Positions 49,339 to 58,990 of a DNA stretch of 64,000 nt are shown here, piece after piece. The stretch spans positions 42,265,001-42,329,000 of the forward strand of contig NC_135376.1 in the NCBI RefSeq assembly GCF_049243985.1, in the 5' to 3' direction. The notes under the pieces are model-generated. The model ran no database searches and was not told where the DNA came from. It was given only the letters and a program-made list of their open reading frames with translations. The position numbers and the translations under genes were made by a program. Position 1 is the stretch's first letter. Each line of letters begins with the position of its first letter. Source of the DNA: Paroedura picta. Lineage: Eukaryota > Chordata > Lepidosauria > Squamata > Gekkonidae.

Positions 49339-51254
49339 TTCATTCATTCATTCATTCATTCATTCATTCATTCATTCATTCATTCATTTACTGCCCTGAC
49401 TGGCTGCCTACTTCAGAATAAGGATCTAGGCTTGTCAGCTGTAAGCTTGGCAAATCCAAGGAGGTTTGGGGACAGGGGACAAGGAGTGGGAGCATTACTC
49501 AACATGGTAAATAACACAGAGATCTGGAGAAGTTCTTAGTGCATTGAACAACTGGTAACAGCACTTCTGGCTCTTCATCCAGTCTGGTCTTGGAAGCAAG
49601 CAGGGGTCACAACATATAAGGCCCTACATTCTAATCAGTCTTAATCTTTGATTGGAAGGGACTTAGCATTAGAAACAAAAAGGAAGTTCCTTATTGTTTA
49701 ATAACTTCTAGACAGAGGTCAGGTGAATAAGGGTGGGCAGGGGTTTGGAAAAACGTTTGGGCTATTCATAGAAATGGGGGGTGAAATTGTATAAAAATAT
49801 GAAACTGAAACCCACCCTTTATCTCTATGCTGAAATGGTTTATAGTAGAGAGCAGAGTGACTACAAGTTCAACTCTGTATCTGAAGAAACTATGATGACT
49901 CCTTTGCGACTGTTCCTCCTTGGTGCCATTCAACCAATTTGAGTACCTAAGACTAAATTATTGGTCTCCAGCAACCATTTGGCGGCTTTTCTGGCTAGGG
50001 CTTGGAGGTGATCAGGGAAGCTAACTGTTTCCTTCTCCTTATGGAGAGTATCTTCCCACATTTGTAGAATTAGAAGGTTCCATTTTCAAGTCAGCCAGAT
50101 AGACTCAAGATGGGCCCACTCTCTGTACTTACAAACTTATAGACAGACACCCTCCCAAGAACCCTTGGAGCACTGCAAGGTTCCTTAGACTTCAATTTGA
50201 GAAACAAACTAAATCTTTTTCCACAACATCTTATGGGAAACATAGTATTTCCACAATTTCTTCACTTATAAACACATAAGAAAATAAGAGGAGCTTAGCT
50301 GGATCAAAACAAAGGTCCATATAGTTCATTATCCTGTTTTTCATGGCAGCCTACTGGGTGCCTCTGTAGACTCACAGGCATGGCATGGAGACCAAAAACT
50401 TCCTATGATATTGCATCCCAGTAAGTAGGAATATAGACTTTAAATACAGTGGTTCCATTCTGAGATCATGATTAAATAAGTTTATTCACTTATTCAGCCC
50501 TGTGAATGGAATAAAAAAATGGAATTTTGGTTGTAAGTGTGGGCAGGGAATTACCTTGATTTTTTAAAATTTGGTACAACACCTGGCTCCTTCCTGGACT
50601 TATTTATTTGTTTAAAAAATGAAAACATGTCTCAATTCTGTGCTGTGAGCAACAACTACTCCTCATGATGGTGTCTCGCATAAGCTATAGCTCTAACCCC
50701 CAGAAATTTTTTATTCATTCACATACACAAATACTGCTTGCTCTTGAACGTAGGCTGTCTATTCAATCTTTCCTCCTACTCAAGCTGAGGAAAGAAGAAA
50801 AGGGGATGTGAAAAACATGCCTTGCTAACCCCTTCTGTACAATCAATGACACATATTAATGGAGAAGCTATGCTGGCTTTACCACTCAGGTTCACAGCTA
50901 CTCCCACATAAAGGGAAGAGAGGCGCAGTGATGGTTCAATCAGCACTCATACCCACTGTCTGCTGCAGATTGCTATGTGATATTTTCAAATGCATCAGAT
51001 CCTGGTAACAAGCAATTACTTGGACTGAAGAAAAAATCTTGTTAACATGCAGAATAGAAAACACACAGACCTACCCGTACAAAGCTGGCTGGGAACCAGC
51101 CCTCGCTGTCCATTATCCTGCCCCACCACCATTCCTTGTTAGTGGCATCCATTACTTCAATGACATCACCAGCCTTGAAGCCCAGCTCTTGGTCATCCAT
51201 AGTAACATGATCCCAGAGGGCCTCTGCGTAGACCACACCTCCATCACTGATGAG
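31902..51254 (-). CDS. ARHGEF4: ARHGEF4 (Asef), SH3-DH-PH exchange factor, nine 3' coding exons
   Basis: Reading the minus strand, exons 51075-51254, 47284-47478, 46268-46447, 42204-42436, 40516-40645, 38507-38638, 35729-35972, 34526-34603 and 31902-32059 join in phase into 509 codons plus TAG. Residues 1-60 of this part are the SH3 domain (YAEALWDH...EWWWGR...GWFPASFVR). An acidic linker follows, then the DH domain (from [20 protein letters not shown] to [20 protein letters not shown]), the PH domain (ELIYSGEL...[11 protein letters not shown]), and a C-tail ending SRLAPFRK. From family knowledge, it exchanges GDP for GTP on CDC42 and RAC1. The SH3 domain holds the DH-PH unit inactive until APC binds the N-terminal ABR. 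The N-terminal exons are not in the window. The relatives SPATA13 and ARHGEF9 were considered; the PH and C-terminal sequence and the FAM168B neighbour favour ARHGEF4. No break was seen. Confidence 0.96.
33480..33665 (+). mobile_element. LINE 3'-tail fragment
   Basis: T-rich 3' UTR-like sequence (TTTTTATGGTTTTTATGG, GTAAACTGCCTCAGGAAGG) followed by an AAATACAATAAAT end, the layout of CR1/L2-group LINE 3' ends in reptiles (a degraded CCGCCCTGAG box, then AATAAAT). No coding sequence remains. Confidence 0.45.
33995..34263 (+). mobile_element. Sauria SINE, full length with 14-bp target duplication
   Basis: Head GAGCCTCTTGTGGCGCAGAG (tRNA-like, with B-box GAGTTCAATCCC), middle CAAGGTTGACTCAGCCTTCC, and BovB-related 3' end GGTCAGACATGACTCAGTGC...GGGGATACCTT. 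Flanked by a perfect TATGGCTATATACA (33981-33994 and 34264-34277). Sauria SINEs are a squamate-wide family mobilised by BovB-type LINEs, which supports the taxonomic call. Confidence 0.93.
34526..34603 (-). CDS. ARHGEF4: ARHGEF4 exon after the PH domain
   Basis: 78 nt encoding [20 protein letters not shown] and QTGKPK. Minus-strand acceptor CCTCAAG, donor GTAAGC. Enters and leaves in phase 1. The acceptor is weak in pyrimidines just before CAAG, but the peptide matches the family closely. Confidence 0.93.
34604..35728 (-). other. ARHGEF4: ARHGEF4 intron between the PH and post-PH exons
   Basis: About 1.1 kb from donor GTAAGT (at 35728, minus strand) to acceptor CTCAAG. No repeat or other element recognised. 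Confidence 0.75.
35729..35972 (-). CDS. ARHGEF4: ARHGEF4 PH domain exon (C-terminal part)
   Basis: 244 nt encoding [20 protein letters not shown] through [20 protein letters not shown] and [16 protein letters not shown] to QETG. Includes the conserved Trp of the PH C-terminal helix. Acceptor TTCTCTTAG, donor GTAAGT. Starts in phase 0 and ends in phase 1. Confidence 0.96.
36006..36034. repeat. (TTTTG)n microsatellite
   Basis: About five TTTTG units, ending 34 bp from the PH exon acceptor region on the intronic side. Confidence 0.85.
36444..36590 (+). mobile_element. Degraded tRNA-derived SINE (second family)
   Basis: The head AACCAGTATTGTATACGGGT and TTGGATTAGGACTAGGAAAAC, followed by the B-box-like GGGTTCAAATACCC, resembles the common vertebrate tRNA-SINE head (TTGGACTAGGAC...GGGTTCGAATCCC). 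The body is too diverged to place. Confidence 0.5.
38507..38638 (-). CDS. ARHGEF4: ARHGEF4 PH domain exon (N-terminal part)
   Basis: 132 nt, 44 codons, encoding [20 protein letters not shown] and [20 protein letters not shown], then YCKK. Acceptor GAGTGACAG, donor GTAAGC. Phase 0 at both ends. The first PH beta strands ([22 protein letters not shown]) are clear. Confidence 0.96.
38639..40515 (-). other. ARHGEF4: ARHGEF4 intron between the DH and PH exons
   Basis: 1.9 kb. Poly-C runs at about 39565-39579 and 40299-40311, and a degraded GCAATCC-type MITE near 39845-39935. No other element recognised. Confidence 0.7.
40516..40645 (-). CDS. ARHGEF4: ARHGEF4 DH domain exon (C-terminal helix)
   Basis: 130 nt encoding [20 protein letters not shown] and [20 protein letters not shown], then DWE: the last DH helices and the DH-PH linker. 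Acceptor TTTCAACCCTAG, donor GTAAAA. Begins with the last base of an Arg codon and ends in phase 0. Confidence 0.96.
40646..42203 (-). other. ARHGEF4: ARHGEF4 intron within the DH domain
   Basis: 1.56 kb with no recognised element apart from a short G run near 40755. The open frames here are chance frames. Confidence 0.7.
42204..42436 (-). CDS. ARHGEF4: ARHGEF4 DH domain core exon
   Basis: 233 nt encoding [20 protein letters not shown], then [40 protein letters not shown] and [19 protein letters not shown] conserved region 3 with the canonical [15 protein letters not shown] motif. Acceptor TCTTCCAATTCAG, donor GTAAAG. Starts in phase 0 and ends two bases into an Arg codon. Confidence 0.97.
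42462..42610 (+). repeat. Interspersed repeat of the ATAAGAACATAAGAA type
   Basis: Starts ATTATAAGAACATAAGAACC and continues TGCTGAATCATACCAGTAG and GTCCATTCCATCCAGGATC, the start of a repeat frequent in reptile genomes. A second copy begins near 50272. I do not know its class. It lies in the intron just 5' (minus strand) of the DH core exon. Confidence 0.6.
43862..44153 (-). mobile_element. Sauria SINE, minus orientation, with 11-bp target duplication
   Basis: On the + strand it starts with the complement of the GGTATACCTTTACCTTT-type tail (AAAGGTAAAGGTAAAGG family tail), then CCGGGTCATGTCTGACCC, and ends with the complement of the head, CGCCACAAGTGGCTC. Perfect flanks AACAATCACTA (43851-43861 and 44154-44164). 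Same family as 33995-34263. Confidence 0.92.
45105..45322 (-). mobile_element. Older tRNA-derived SINE, minus orientation
   Basis: AGAAGAAGAGCTGTACTCC, CCCGAAGGAGTCTCAAAGCA and CACCCGGCTGGCTGCACATG are the complement of the SINE body found at 3983-4254, more diverged. The tRNA-like head is eroded. Confidence 0.7.
46268..46447 (-). CDS. ARHGEF4: ARHGEF4 DH domain exon (second)
   Basis: 180 nt, 60 codons: [60 protein letters not shown]. Acceptor TTTTCTCCAG, donor GTAGGT. Phase 0 at both ends. Too interrupted by stops in other frames to stand out as a long open frame, but the homology is clear. Confidence 0.96.
46448..47283 (-). other. ARHGEF4: ARHGEF4 intron (0.84 kb)
   Basis: Contains a degraded GCAATCC-type MITE near 47060-47120. 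Nothing else recognised. Confidence 0.7.
47284..47478 (-). CDS. ARHGEF4: ARHGEF4 SH3-DH linker and DH start exon
   Basis: 195 nt, 65 codons: [20 protein letters not shown], then [18 protein letters not shown] and [27 protein letters not shown]. The first 38 residues are an acidic linker, the rest DH conserved region 1. Acceptor TATTTGATGCAG, donor GTAATA. Phase 0 at both ends. Confidence 0.96.
47945..48355 (+). mobile_element. LINE 3' end (CR1/L2 group), 5'-truncated
   Basis: GGAATGAGCTCCCAGAAGAG, GAGCCCTGCGGGTTTTACCA and GGAGCTCTTCCGCCAGG are the usual pieces upstream of this LINE group's 3' UTR. They are followed by a T-rich segment, GTAATCCGCCACGAGCC, and an AATAATAAT tail. Short of any full coding region. 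Confidence 0.65.
49302..49389. repeat. Compound (TTTA)n-(TTCA)n microsatellite
   Basis: About ten TTTA units pass directly into about twelve TTCA units without interruption; a single T-to-C step at the junction separates the two motifs. Confidence 0.95.
50272..50470 (+). repeat. Interspersed repeat of the ATAAGAACATAAGAA type
   Basis: AACACATAAGAAAATAAGAG, GGATCAAAACAAAGGTCC and TCATTATCCTG resemble the reptile consensus that reads roughly ATAAGAAGAGCC...GGATCAGACCA...CCAGCATCCTG. Same kind as 42462-42610. Class unknown. Confidence 0.5.
51075..51254 (-). CDS. ARHGEF4: ARHGEF4 SH3 domain exon
   Basis: 180 nt, 60 codons: [61 protein letters not shown] complete SH3 with the ALWDH, EWWWGR and GWFPASFV motifs. 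Acceptor TGCTCTCTTCCAG, donor GTAGGT, phase 0 at both ends. The SH3 binds the DH-PH unit intramolecularly in the inactive protein. Confidence 0.97.
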
Positions 51255-51899
51255 CTGGAAGAGAGCAAGAAGACATGTCCAGACATTACCAATGAAGTAT
51301 CCTTCTGGAGGAGACTGATGTAATGGATTATGGCCCTTTATGCACTGGTCTTTTTCTTCACTTCCACTGTGTATTTCCATCAGGTTTTCTTTTTTGAACT
51401 CCATTTCACCCCACTTTCCCTGTGTACATGCATGGGGCTTTCTTTTTCATTCTCCATGGATTTTCCTCCCTTCAATGTTCAATTTGCTTTTCATTCACTG
51501 TTTCCCTCCACTGTTTCATGGAGGTTTCTCACCTTGCTTCATTCCCAAAGTGAAGGTAATTCAAAAGCAAAACTGACCAATAAGGAGGAGACTAACCATG
51601 CTCCCCCCAAAAAAAACTCTTCAGTACATCTACACTATCCCATTGAAATGCAGAATACATACTCTGCAATTGCAAAGATAAGATCAGATTTTAAAAAGTG
51701 CAGAGTGCAGACACAAGATTTGAATTAAAGACATATTGACTCCAATTCAGTGATAATCAGAAGTAAGCTGTGCATGCAGAAAGGACCTATCACAAGATCC
51801 AAGGCTTTGGGATTCCCTGGCTAGGAATGTGGACCATTAGAAGAAGGAAAGTGTAACCTACCCACCTCCAACTAAGATGTAATGCATCTAGGCCTAGAC

Positions 51900-52035
51900 C
51901 TGGGGTAGTCAAACTGCGGCCCTCCAGATGTCCATGGACTACAATTCCCATGAGCCCCTGCCAGCATTCGCTGGTAGTGGCTCATGGGAATTGTAGTCCA
52001 TGGACATCTGGCAGGCTGCAGTTTGACTACCCCTG
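51900..52035. mobile_element. Foldback hAT MITE
   Basis: Near-complete inverted repeat of about 136 bp, flanked by GCCTAGAC (51892-51899) and GCCTAGAA (52036-52043), 7 of 8 bases equal. Same family as 22469-22604. Confidence 0.9.
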
Positions 52036-52109
52036 GCCTAGAATGATTAATTTTCCTTTATATCATTTCTCCCCAGGGGGAATACAGAATGGCTTCTGTC
52101 ATTCTTCTC

Positions 52110-52252
52110 TGTGCTACTTATCTTCACACCAATACTATAAGAGTGTGCAACTAGCCCAAGATCACTCAGCAAGCTTCCATGGCAGAGTCAGGATTCAACC
52201 CGGGGTCTCCAATCTTAGTTTAACACCCCAATCGCTATAGCACACTAGCTGG
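52110..52252 (-). mobile_element. Degraded tRNA-derived SINE (second family), minus orientation
   Basis: On the + strand AACTAGCCCAAGATCACTCA, then CATGGCAGAGTCAGGATTCA, ACCCGGGGTCTCC and AACACCCCAATCGCTATAGC are the complement of a tRNA-SINE head and body (B-box GGGTTGAATCC). Similar in type to 36444-36590. Confidence 0.6.
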
Positions 52253-54542
52253 CAGATATCTCCCTAGGATCATCCTGAGGAGAATACTGGTGAGTATTGC
52301 CACAGACTTTGTGTTCCATTAGGCACCAAGACTGTTCCAACAACAACAGCAATTCATCAGTCATTTCCTTCTTGGTACTCTGATTCATTTCCACTGTGTT
52401 TGTGCTACAGAGAAACTCAATGGATTATGGCACAGGGATGAAAGAAAAAAAATAGGGTCAATTTATTAGCATTTGGGAATCTCAGCCATCTTCTTCTGTA
52501 TCAAAGATCATTTGTAGGGCACAATATATGTGCTGCAGCTGCAACCAAGGACGAATTAATACACATGTATTGAGATGTCAAAGTAATATAAGATAAATTG
52601 CCCCCTCTTTGACCTTGCCTTTCCCTGTCTCATTAATCTTTAGAAACAAATGATTCACTTCATTTACCTACAAATTTTCTTTTCCGAAGTCTACCTATTC
52701 ACATGTACATCACAGACTTAATCATTCATATTCCCTTGCCTGACAGCCTTGTAACCCTGTTCACACATTACAGTGAATAGACACACATCCTTGTATATCT
52801 GCATACTTATGTAAGAAAGAACCAGTGCACGTTCACTTTACAAATGAAACTGGGAGCCAGTACCTGGATAAATGTGGGGCTTCAATCACACATTAGGCTG
52901 CAGGTGCATTGACTGTAACATGAGAGTTTCTCGATGCATATACAGGGGGAAATCAGTGTACACGCTTGTGCTTGTGTGTTAAATTTAACTTCCAAAGAGA
53001 GCTTCTGCCTAATCAAACTCCCACAGATTCAAAGTCAACTGGAAGGAATAATTTGTATCAGTTCTTTTTACCCAGACCCTTCTCAGTCCTGCTTTAGAAA
53101 AAAAATTCAAATTACGATACACTTAAATGCTCCACAGCAGGATTTAAAAGCATAACAAGGTAGGTACCATACTGTATGTTAACTTATAAATGCGGATGAG
53201 CTTTTTACCAAGTATGGGATTAACACATGCAATTAATCAGAGAACTGTTGTGGTACCATTTCCTCAGGTTCAATCTCATGGTTCAGTTAGCAAGGGTAAT
53301 AAAAATGCTCTGCAGAAAGTCTGTTTTGCTGTACAATCATCCCATTGTGCCGTAAACTAATGAGACAAACATAACTTGAGAAGCCACATCAGAGAGACAT
53401 GAAGTGAAGAAAATCTAAAAATCTAGCACACTTTAGGAAAGGCATATGATGGATACCAAAGGTATGGTTCAAAGAATGTATACCTAAGGGGCTTCATAAG
53501 TAAATGTACTGTTCTACCACTAGACATGTGATGAAGGCCGTTCTAGGCAGTCAATTTACTGTGTAGACAACATGCTGCGGAGACCCTCTTGTTATAGGCT
53601 ATCCAAACATGTTTTCCATAGTGAATGTATTGCTTGTGGAGGGAATCCAAGTAAAATTTTCCCTCCTTCCAAATCACAGTTTAGTGTTGCTGAGTGTCCG
53701 TCCTGCATGATAGATATTGTGAGAGTGTCATGGTACCAGCTGCACGTGAATGACCCAAGTCATAATGTTCCAACAGAAACACTGCTCTAACCTTCTAAAA
53801 TGAAAATCAGAATCACAACCTGGCATCCCTCAGCAGGACTACCCCCTCCCAAGCAGTAGCACCCCACCATTTAATGAGCCTAATGCTGTGCATGCCTCCT
53901 CTCCATTGTTGGGGCACATACAAGTCATACAATAGTAGCAATGGGAGTGGGGGGGGGAGCGCTAGATGCGCCCTTTCTCCAGAATCTAGTTTAATATGTG
54001 CTGTGCTAAGCACTGAATTGTGAGCCATCTCTATAGTCAAGGGATGCTGCTCTCCTACAGGTGCAACAATTCAGTAATAACTAGATCTGAATATGAAAAT
54101 GTAGTGGTGTATGGTAGAGAAGACAGTGAATGTTAGGGTCAAATAAGTCACAACACAGGGCGGTCCAACTGAGGGTATTTAACTCCCCCCAGTGCTATTT
54201 TCCCAATACCAATTTCCCTTCTAGAGCACCTATCTGGCAGGAAAGGTTTGTGTCCATTTTCCTTGAATGAGCAAATAGCAGCATCAGAAAAGCAGTGTGC
54301 AGAAAGTAACAGCCATTCATCCCTCCCCACAACACTGGACCAGCTCTCTCCAGTGGCTGCTTTTGTTGTGTGTGTGTTCTTTAATGAGGAAATCCTGATT
54401 GTGGATTTCTTGTATCACTTGAAATTTCATCTTTAATGTCTAGGAAGTGAAGGACAGGATATACATTGCACTGCTTTTTCTGTTACTCATTACTGTTTGC
54501 AACTATGTTAAGAGAACCTAAGGAAGAGGGCCTTCCACTTAT

Positions 54543-54712
54543 TTCATATAGGGTTGTCATCTCCAGGTTGTGAAATTCCTGGAGATTCAGGTGGTAGAAC
54601 CTGGAGGATGGGGCTTGGGAAGGGAAAGGACCTCTGTGGAGTATAATTCTACCATTAAAAGCAGTCATGTCCTTCAGGGGAGATGATCCCTCTCATCTGG
54701 AGATCAGCTGAA
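54543..54712. mobile_element. MITE with GGTTGCCAAC-type ends, partial
   Basis: Starts ATAGGGTTGTCATCTCCAGG and contains CCTGGAGATTCAGG, GGAAAGGACCTCTGTGGAG and CATCTGGAGATCAGCTG, matching the inner boxes of 29759-30085. One end is missing; a fragment of another repeat (TTTGAGTCCAGTGGCACC) follows. Confidence 0.5.
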
Positions 54713-54745
54713 CAACATTTGAGTCCAGTGGCACCTTTAAGAAAT

Positions 54746-54967
54746 AAGAAGAGTTGGGTTCTTATACCCCAGTTTTCGCTACCCAAAGGATTCCCAAAGT
54801 GACTTAGAAGCACCTTTCCCTTCCTCTCCCAACAACAGACATCTTGTGGAAGAGCTCTAAGAGAACTGTGACTAGCCCAAAGTCACCCTGCTGGCTGCAT
54901 GTAAAGCAGTAGGGAAACAAAGCCAGTTTTCCAGATTGGAACCTGCTGCTCTTAACCATTATACCAT
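54746..54967 (-). mobile_element. Older tRNA-derived SINE, minus orientation
   Basis: AAGAGTTGGGTTCTTATACC, CACCTTTCCCTTCCTCTCCC and CACCCTGCTGGCTGCATG are the complement of the body seen at 3983-4254. The head (CTCTTAACCATTATACCATG) is complementary to a tRNA-like start. Confidence 0.7.
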
Positions 54968-55164
54968 GTAAGAAGCTAAAAAGAAGCTGAGGTCCAGTGT
55001 GGTCTCTCTGGGAGGTGTTACTCAAAGATTAATTTTATTCTTTGCATTGTTGTCTTATAGGTTATGTAGTGTTTTATATTTTATCTTTTCCTTTTAACAT
55101 TGTTTTGCGATACTCTATGGTTTTATGCAAATAAAAATGTATTCGTTCATTCACTACACCATGC

Positions 55165-55282
55165 AGGCGCCCCCAAAAGTTTTATTCTGGGTATCAGTTT
55201 TTGGGTGCACAAAAGCTGATACCCAGAATAAACTGTTATTGGTCTTAAAGGTACCCCTGGACTCAAATTTTGTTCTGCTGCT
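55165..55282. repeat. Reptile repeat fragment with 22-bp inverted arms
   Basis: Arms 55181-55202 and 55211-55232 are complementary apart from one base (TTTATTCTGGGTATCAG and its complement CTGATACCCAGAATAAA) around an 8-nt spacer. They are followed by TCTTAAAGGTACCCCTGGAC. The arm sequence also occurs near 63249. The layout looks like two repeat ends joined head to head. Class unknown. Confidence 0.55.
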
Positions 55283-56792
55283 TCAGACCAAAATGGCTAC
55301 CTACTTCAATGTAATGTATCTGGAGATGACTTGTAAATCCAGGAGAGCTCCAGGGCCCACCAAGGCGAGCAACCTCACTCTGCCAGGTTTCCAGTTGTGT
55401 CTGCCATCCGGATGCAACATGTGTGCCTCTGATGCCAACTGGACTCTTACTGCAGGTGTGCCAGGAACTCATTAGTATTTTTACTCTTCAGCAGCTGTCG
55501 CTAATGAGCTGCAGCCTGCTGCAATTGGCTGGCTGTGCCTTTAAAAACCTAGCTGCAACCTTACAGAGTTTTCTCTAAGCAATTCTAAGCTTACTACTGG
55601 ATGTCAAAGAGTATATATATTAAAAAGATACAGTGGAAGTTGCCACAGAAGATCCTGCAAGCTAGAGCAGAACAAATATTGCCATGAGGAAGAAGTAACA
55701 GCCACTCTGGGTTAACATAATTACACTGAATCTGAGTCAATTATTCGTGTGCAAAGAAACGCAGGTTGCTGAGCTACACAGCTGTATATGCAGTTTTTCA
55801 TCGGTTCTCATTTGTCTAAAGCAGTTCACCTCAGCATAATTGCCCTTTAAGCTGGCAGGCCTCAGAGAAAGCTCAAGGCGATGTTTAGAAAGATAAGAGA
55901 TCGGTACACTTTATTAGGTGTGCCTTTTCTCTGCAGCGCATGAATCCTGGATGAAGGCTGTTTCAGGACACATCCTTCCTATTGAGCTTTCTGCTCATTA
56001 CTGTGTCACCCTGTCCAGCAATGCTCCACTCTGACTAATGATTGCAGTGGGCTTAGACTGGGGTAACACTACATACAACAACACTGTTAGTCTACTAACT
56101 TATCACTGTAACCCCCCAACCTTGCTAAAGATATTTATGATTGCAAAGTTCTGAAAAATCAATCCTATTTCTCCCATATACATAAAGCAATCTTATGTCT
56201 AGCATGTGCTTCCATACAGATGGATGGGAGTGCAGGAGGCTCAACCATAACTCACAAATGCAAGGGAGTAATTTCTGCACGAAAGATTTGCTGTTACATC
56301 AAAATGGTTGTAGCTGCCATTAATTGTTGCAATAGGAAACACCAGTGAGGTACCTCCAGTTTCACTTTCTTTGGCAATTTTATGTTAGATGATTTCAGTA
56401 ATGTCTTAAACTACAAACCAGAAGACATCGCTGCATCTCTGTTCCAATACCTGGCATCTCTAGTTCCACTGTAACTAAAAAAAGGTAAATACTTGACAAC
56501 TTTAGATGTTTTGATTTTGTTTTGTTTTTGTTTTTTAATGACTATTTCACACATTTAAATCTTCAGTCATGGTAGACTCTCAGTATGGATTTTTAGGGCC
56601 AAGATAGGTGTGGAACAAACAGATCCCCTACAAATTTCCCCCACATGCTTACTGGGGAGTTAATTGAGGGCATGTATGTTAGAAATGGGGGTGATAACCC
56701 TTTCTATGCATGGTTTTTCCATCCTCAGTCACATACCCACAGAATACTCTTTGCCCATATAGGTAGGCTATAAACAAGCTGAAACTATGATT

Positions 56793-57035
56793 GCTAATAG
56801 GGCTCCCAACTCTGGGTGTCAAAATTCCTAGCGATTTGGGGGTGGAGCCTAGGAAGGCTGGATTTGGTGAGGGGAGGAACCTCAGTTAGGTATGGTACCA
56901 CAGAGTCTGCTTTTCAAAGCAGCCATTGACACCATGGGACCTGATCTCTGCAGTTTGGGAAGTTTGGGAAGCAGGTGTACTTCCAGGATCTGCCCGGGCC
57001 TCAGCTGGAGGTTGACAATCCTACCTGGTGAGCCA
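56793..57035. mobile_element. MITE with GGTTGCCAAC-type ends, reverse orientation
   Basis: AGGGCTCCCAACTCTGGGTG, TTTGGGGGTGGAGCCTAGG, AAAGCAGCCATTGACACCAT and CTGGAGGTTGACAATCCTA are the reverse of the boxes in 29759-30085. Full length but diverged. No coding sequence. Confidence 0.6.
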
Positions 57036-57421
57036 TCACAGAGGTTGGGGCGTGTGCTAATAACCAATAACAACTATGCCATCACAAAAACTACTGGCAG
57101 TCAAAAGCATTGTTCCTTGAAAAAACTGACACAATGGTTCCAATGTTTAAGGCTGTGAGACAGGTTGCAAAGTTACACTCAACCAGATGTATACAAATGG
57201 CGGCGGGGGGGATCAAGTTGATCATTCACACTTACGCAGTATATGATTTAAAAAGGGGAGAAGTTAATTATTCCTGATGTTGACACACAACTGGAAGGCT
57301 AAATACTTCTGAATATCAGATGAGGAGTCCCTAAACTGAAGGAGCAGGCCGTAAAGCAGAGAAGGGACAACGGAACCAAAACATGGGAAGTAAATTTAAA
57401 CTGTTCCCTTGGGCATTGCTT

Positions 57422-57557
57422 CAGGGATAGTCAAACTGCGGCCCTCCAGATGTCCATGGACTACATTTCCCATGAGCCCCTGCCAGCGTTTGCTGGCAGG
57501 GGCGCATGGGAATTGTAGTCCATGGACATCTGGAGGGCCGCAGTTTGACTACCCCTG
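57422..57557. mobile_element. Foldback hAT MITE
   Basis: Same foldback family, ends CAGGGATAGTCAAACTGCGG and complement. The arms are nearly perfect. The expected 8-bp flanking duplication is not evident (CATTGCTT on the left, GCTTAGAT on the right), unlike the other copies. Confidence 0.88.
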
Positions 57558-58990
57558 GCTTAGATCATAGCTGGAATAGTATATTCAGACCTGGGTATCA
57601 CATTTTAAGAAAGGTTTTGTTGTTATTACAACATATAGAATAAAAAGCTGCAAATTAGAGGATGCCCCCCCCTTCTTAGCTCCAAGTAGTTTTCAACAGG
57701 CTATGGATACCAAGGGGAGCATCCGTTCTCCTACTCATGCATGGCATCCCATTCAGTCTTTTGGTCAGTGATGAAAAGGCAAGCTTGTGAAAGTGGAAGG
57801 AGGGGACTGTCCATAGGCAAGAGACCAACGGAATCTTTGAGCACCTTTGTATTCTCCCTAGCAACCTGCCCGCCTCTAATCCAAGGAAGGTCATCTTTCA
57901 CGTGGGTTTCTGGGCTGCAAGGGCATGTTCCCTGACATCCTCACTGGCTACCCTGAAATTTCCCTGGGGATCTGCCAGAGCTCAGCTTCACTATCTTCTG
58001 AAAGTATCATGAGATTTAAAGAAAGGGGGGAAGTGCCAGCTTTTGGCAGGCAGAGTGAAGAAAATGAGATTTGAGCACTAATGCTTTGTTCTAATCCAAT
58101 TGTCTATGGATACTTCATGCAGCTGTTGATAATTCATTTTTTTCTGCCTCTCAATGAAAGCAGCTAATTAATATTTTATAGGCAACAGCCATGAAAATTA
58201 TTTTAACATCCATACTATTTTAACATCCTCATTGTATACACAGAACACTGCAGACAACGGGATATGTGTAGCCTGGAAACCTCATGCGTTCCTCAGAGCC
58301 TCCAGGCGGAAATGAATGCCATAAAGATAATTCCTTGAAAAATATACTGCATGTTTGTACTGCCCATTCAACTGAAACTATTATCCTCATTTAATATTCT
58401 CAACATAAGACAAATAATGAGACTCTACACTTTTATTCATTTGATTCAAAGGAAGAGTTTTAATTAATGGCTGGTGCTTTCACTGACTGACAGCCCTACA
58501 AAATAAGCATATTTCCTTCCCAAAATATTTAAAAGCTATTGATAAATACAAGCTAAAACTCTATGACATAGAAAACTTAAATTGTCTAAAGCCTTAAATC
58601 AGCTTAAACGTTTAAGCTCATCCAGCACCCATAAAGGGCCCTAAACGGCCACACGTGATCTTCTGCCCTGAAGTGGCCTCAGTGCAGGTTAACATGTTAT
58701 TTCCCACCCAGCCCCTCCCAATTCCTTCCATTCAGCACTAGGGGATTAAGCGACTGCAGAGGTAACCAAAAGCACCCTATTAAGCAGAGTGACATCCTTA
58801 TGGCCCCGTGAATGGACTTAGAAGAGCAGAACTCTGGTTAGGATGGCACGATATAAAACAATTACAACATGAAACTTTTCACTACTTCATAGAATAATTT
58901 TACTAATGACAGAGACTAAACATTCTAAACCAATGACAGTGCAATCCTATATGCAGCTATTCCAGTCAAAGCTTATTGATTTCGTTACTT

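Larger units (their letters stand above)
47479..51074 (-). other. ARHGEF4: ARHGEF4 intron between the SH3 and DH exons (3.6 kb)
   Basis: Contains a LINE 3' end (47945-48355), a TTTA/TTCA compound microsatellite (49302-49389) and an ATAAGAACATAAGAA-type repeat (50272-50470). The rest is unremarkable. Confidence 0.7.

Noticed and set aside
31902-51254. Assignment of the minus-strand gene to SPATA13 (Asef2) or ARHGEF9 (collybistin)
   Set aside because: The PH segment [12 protein letters not shown] and the C-terminal tail fit ARHGEF4 better, and the FAM168B neighbour is the ARHGEF4 location in other amniotes.
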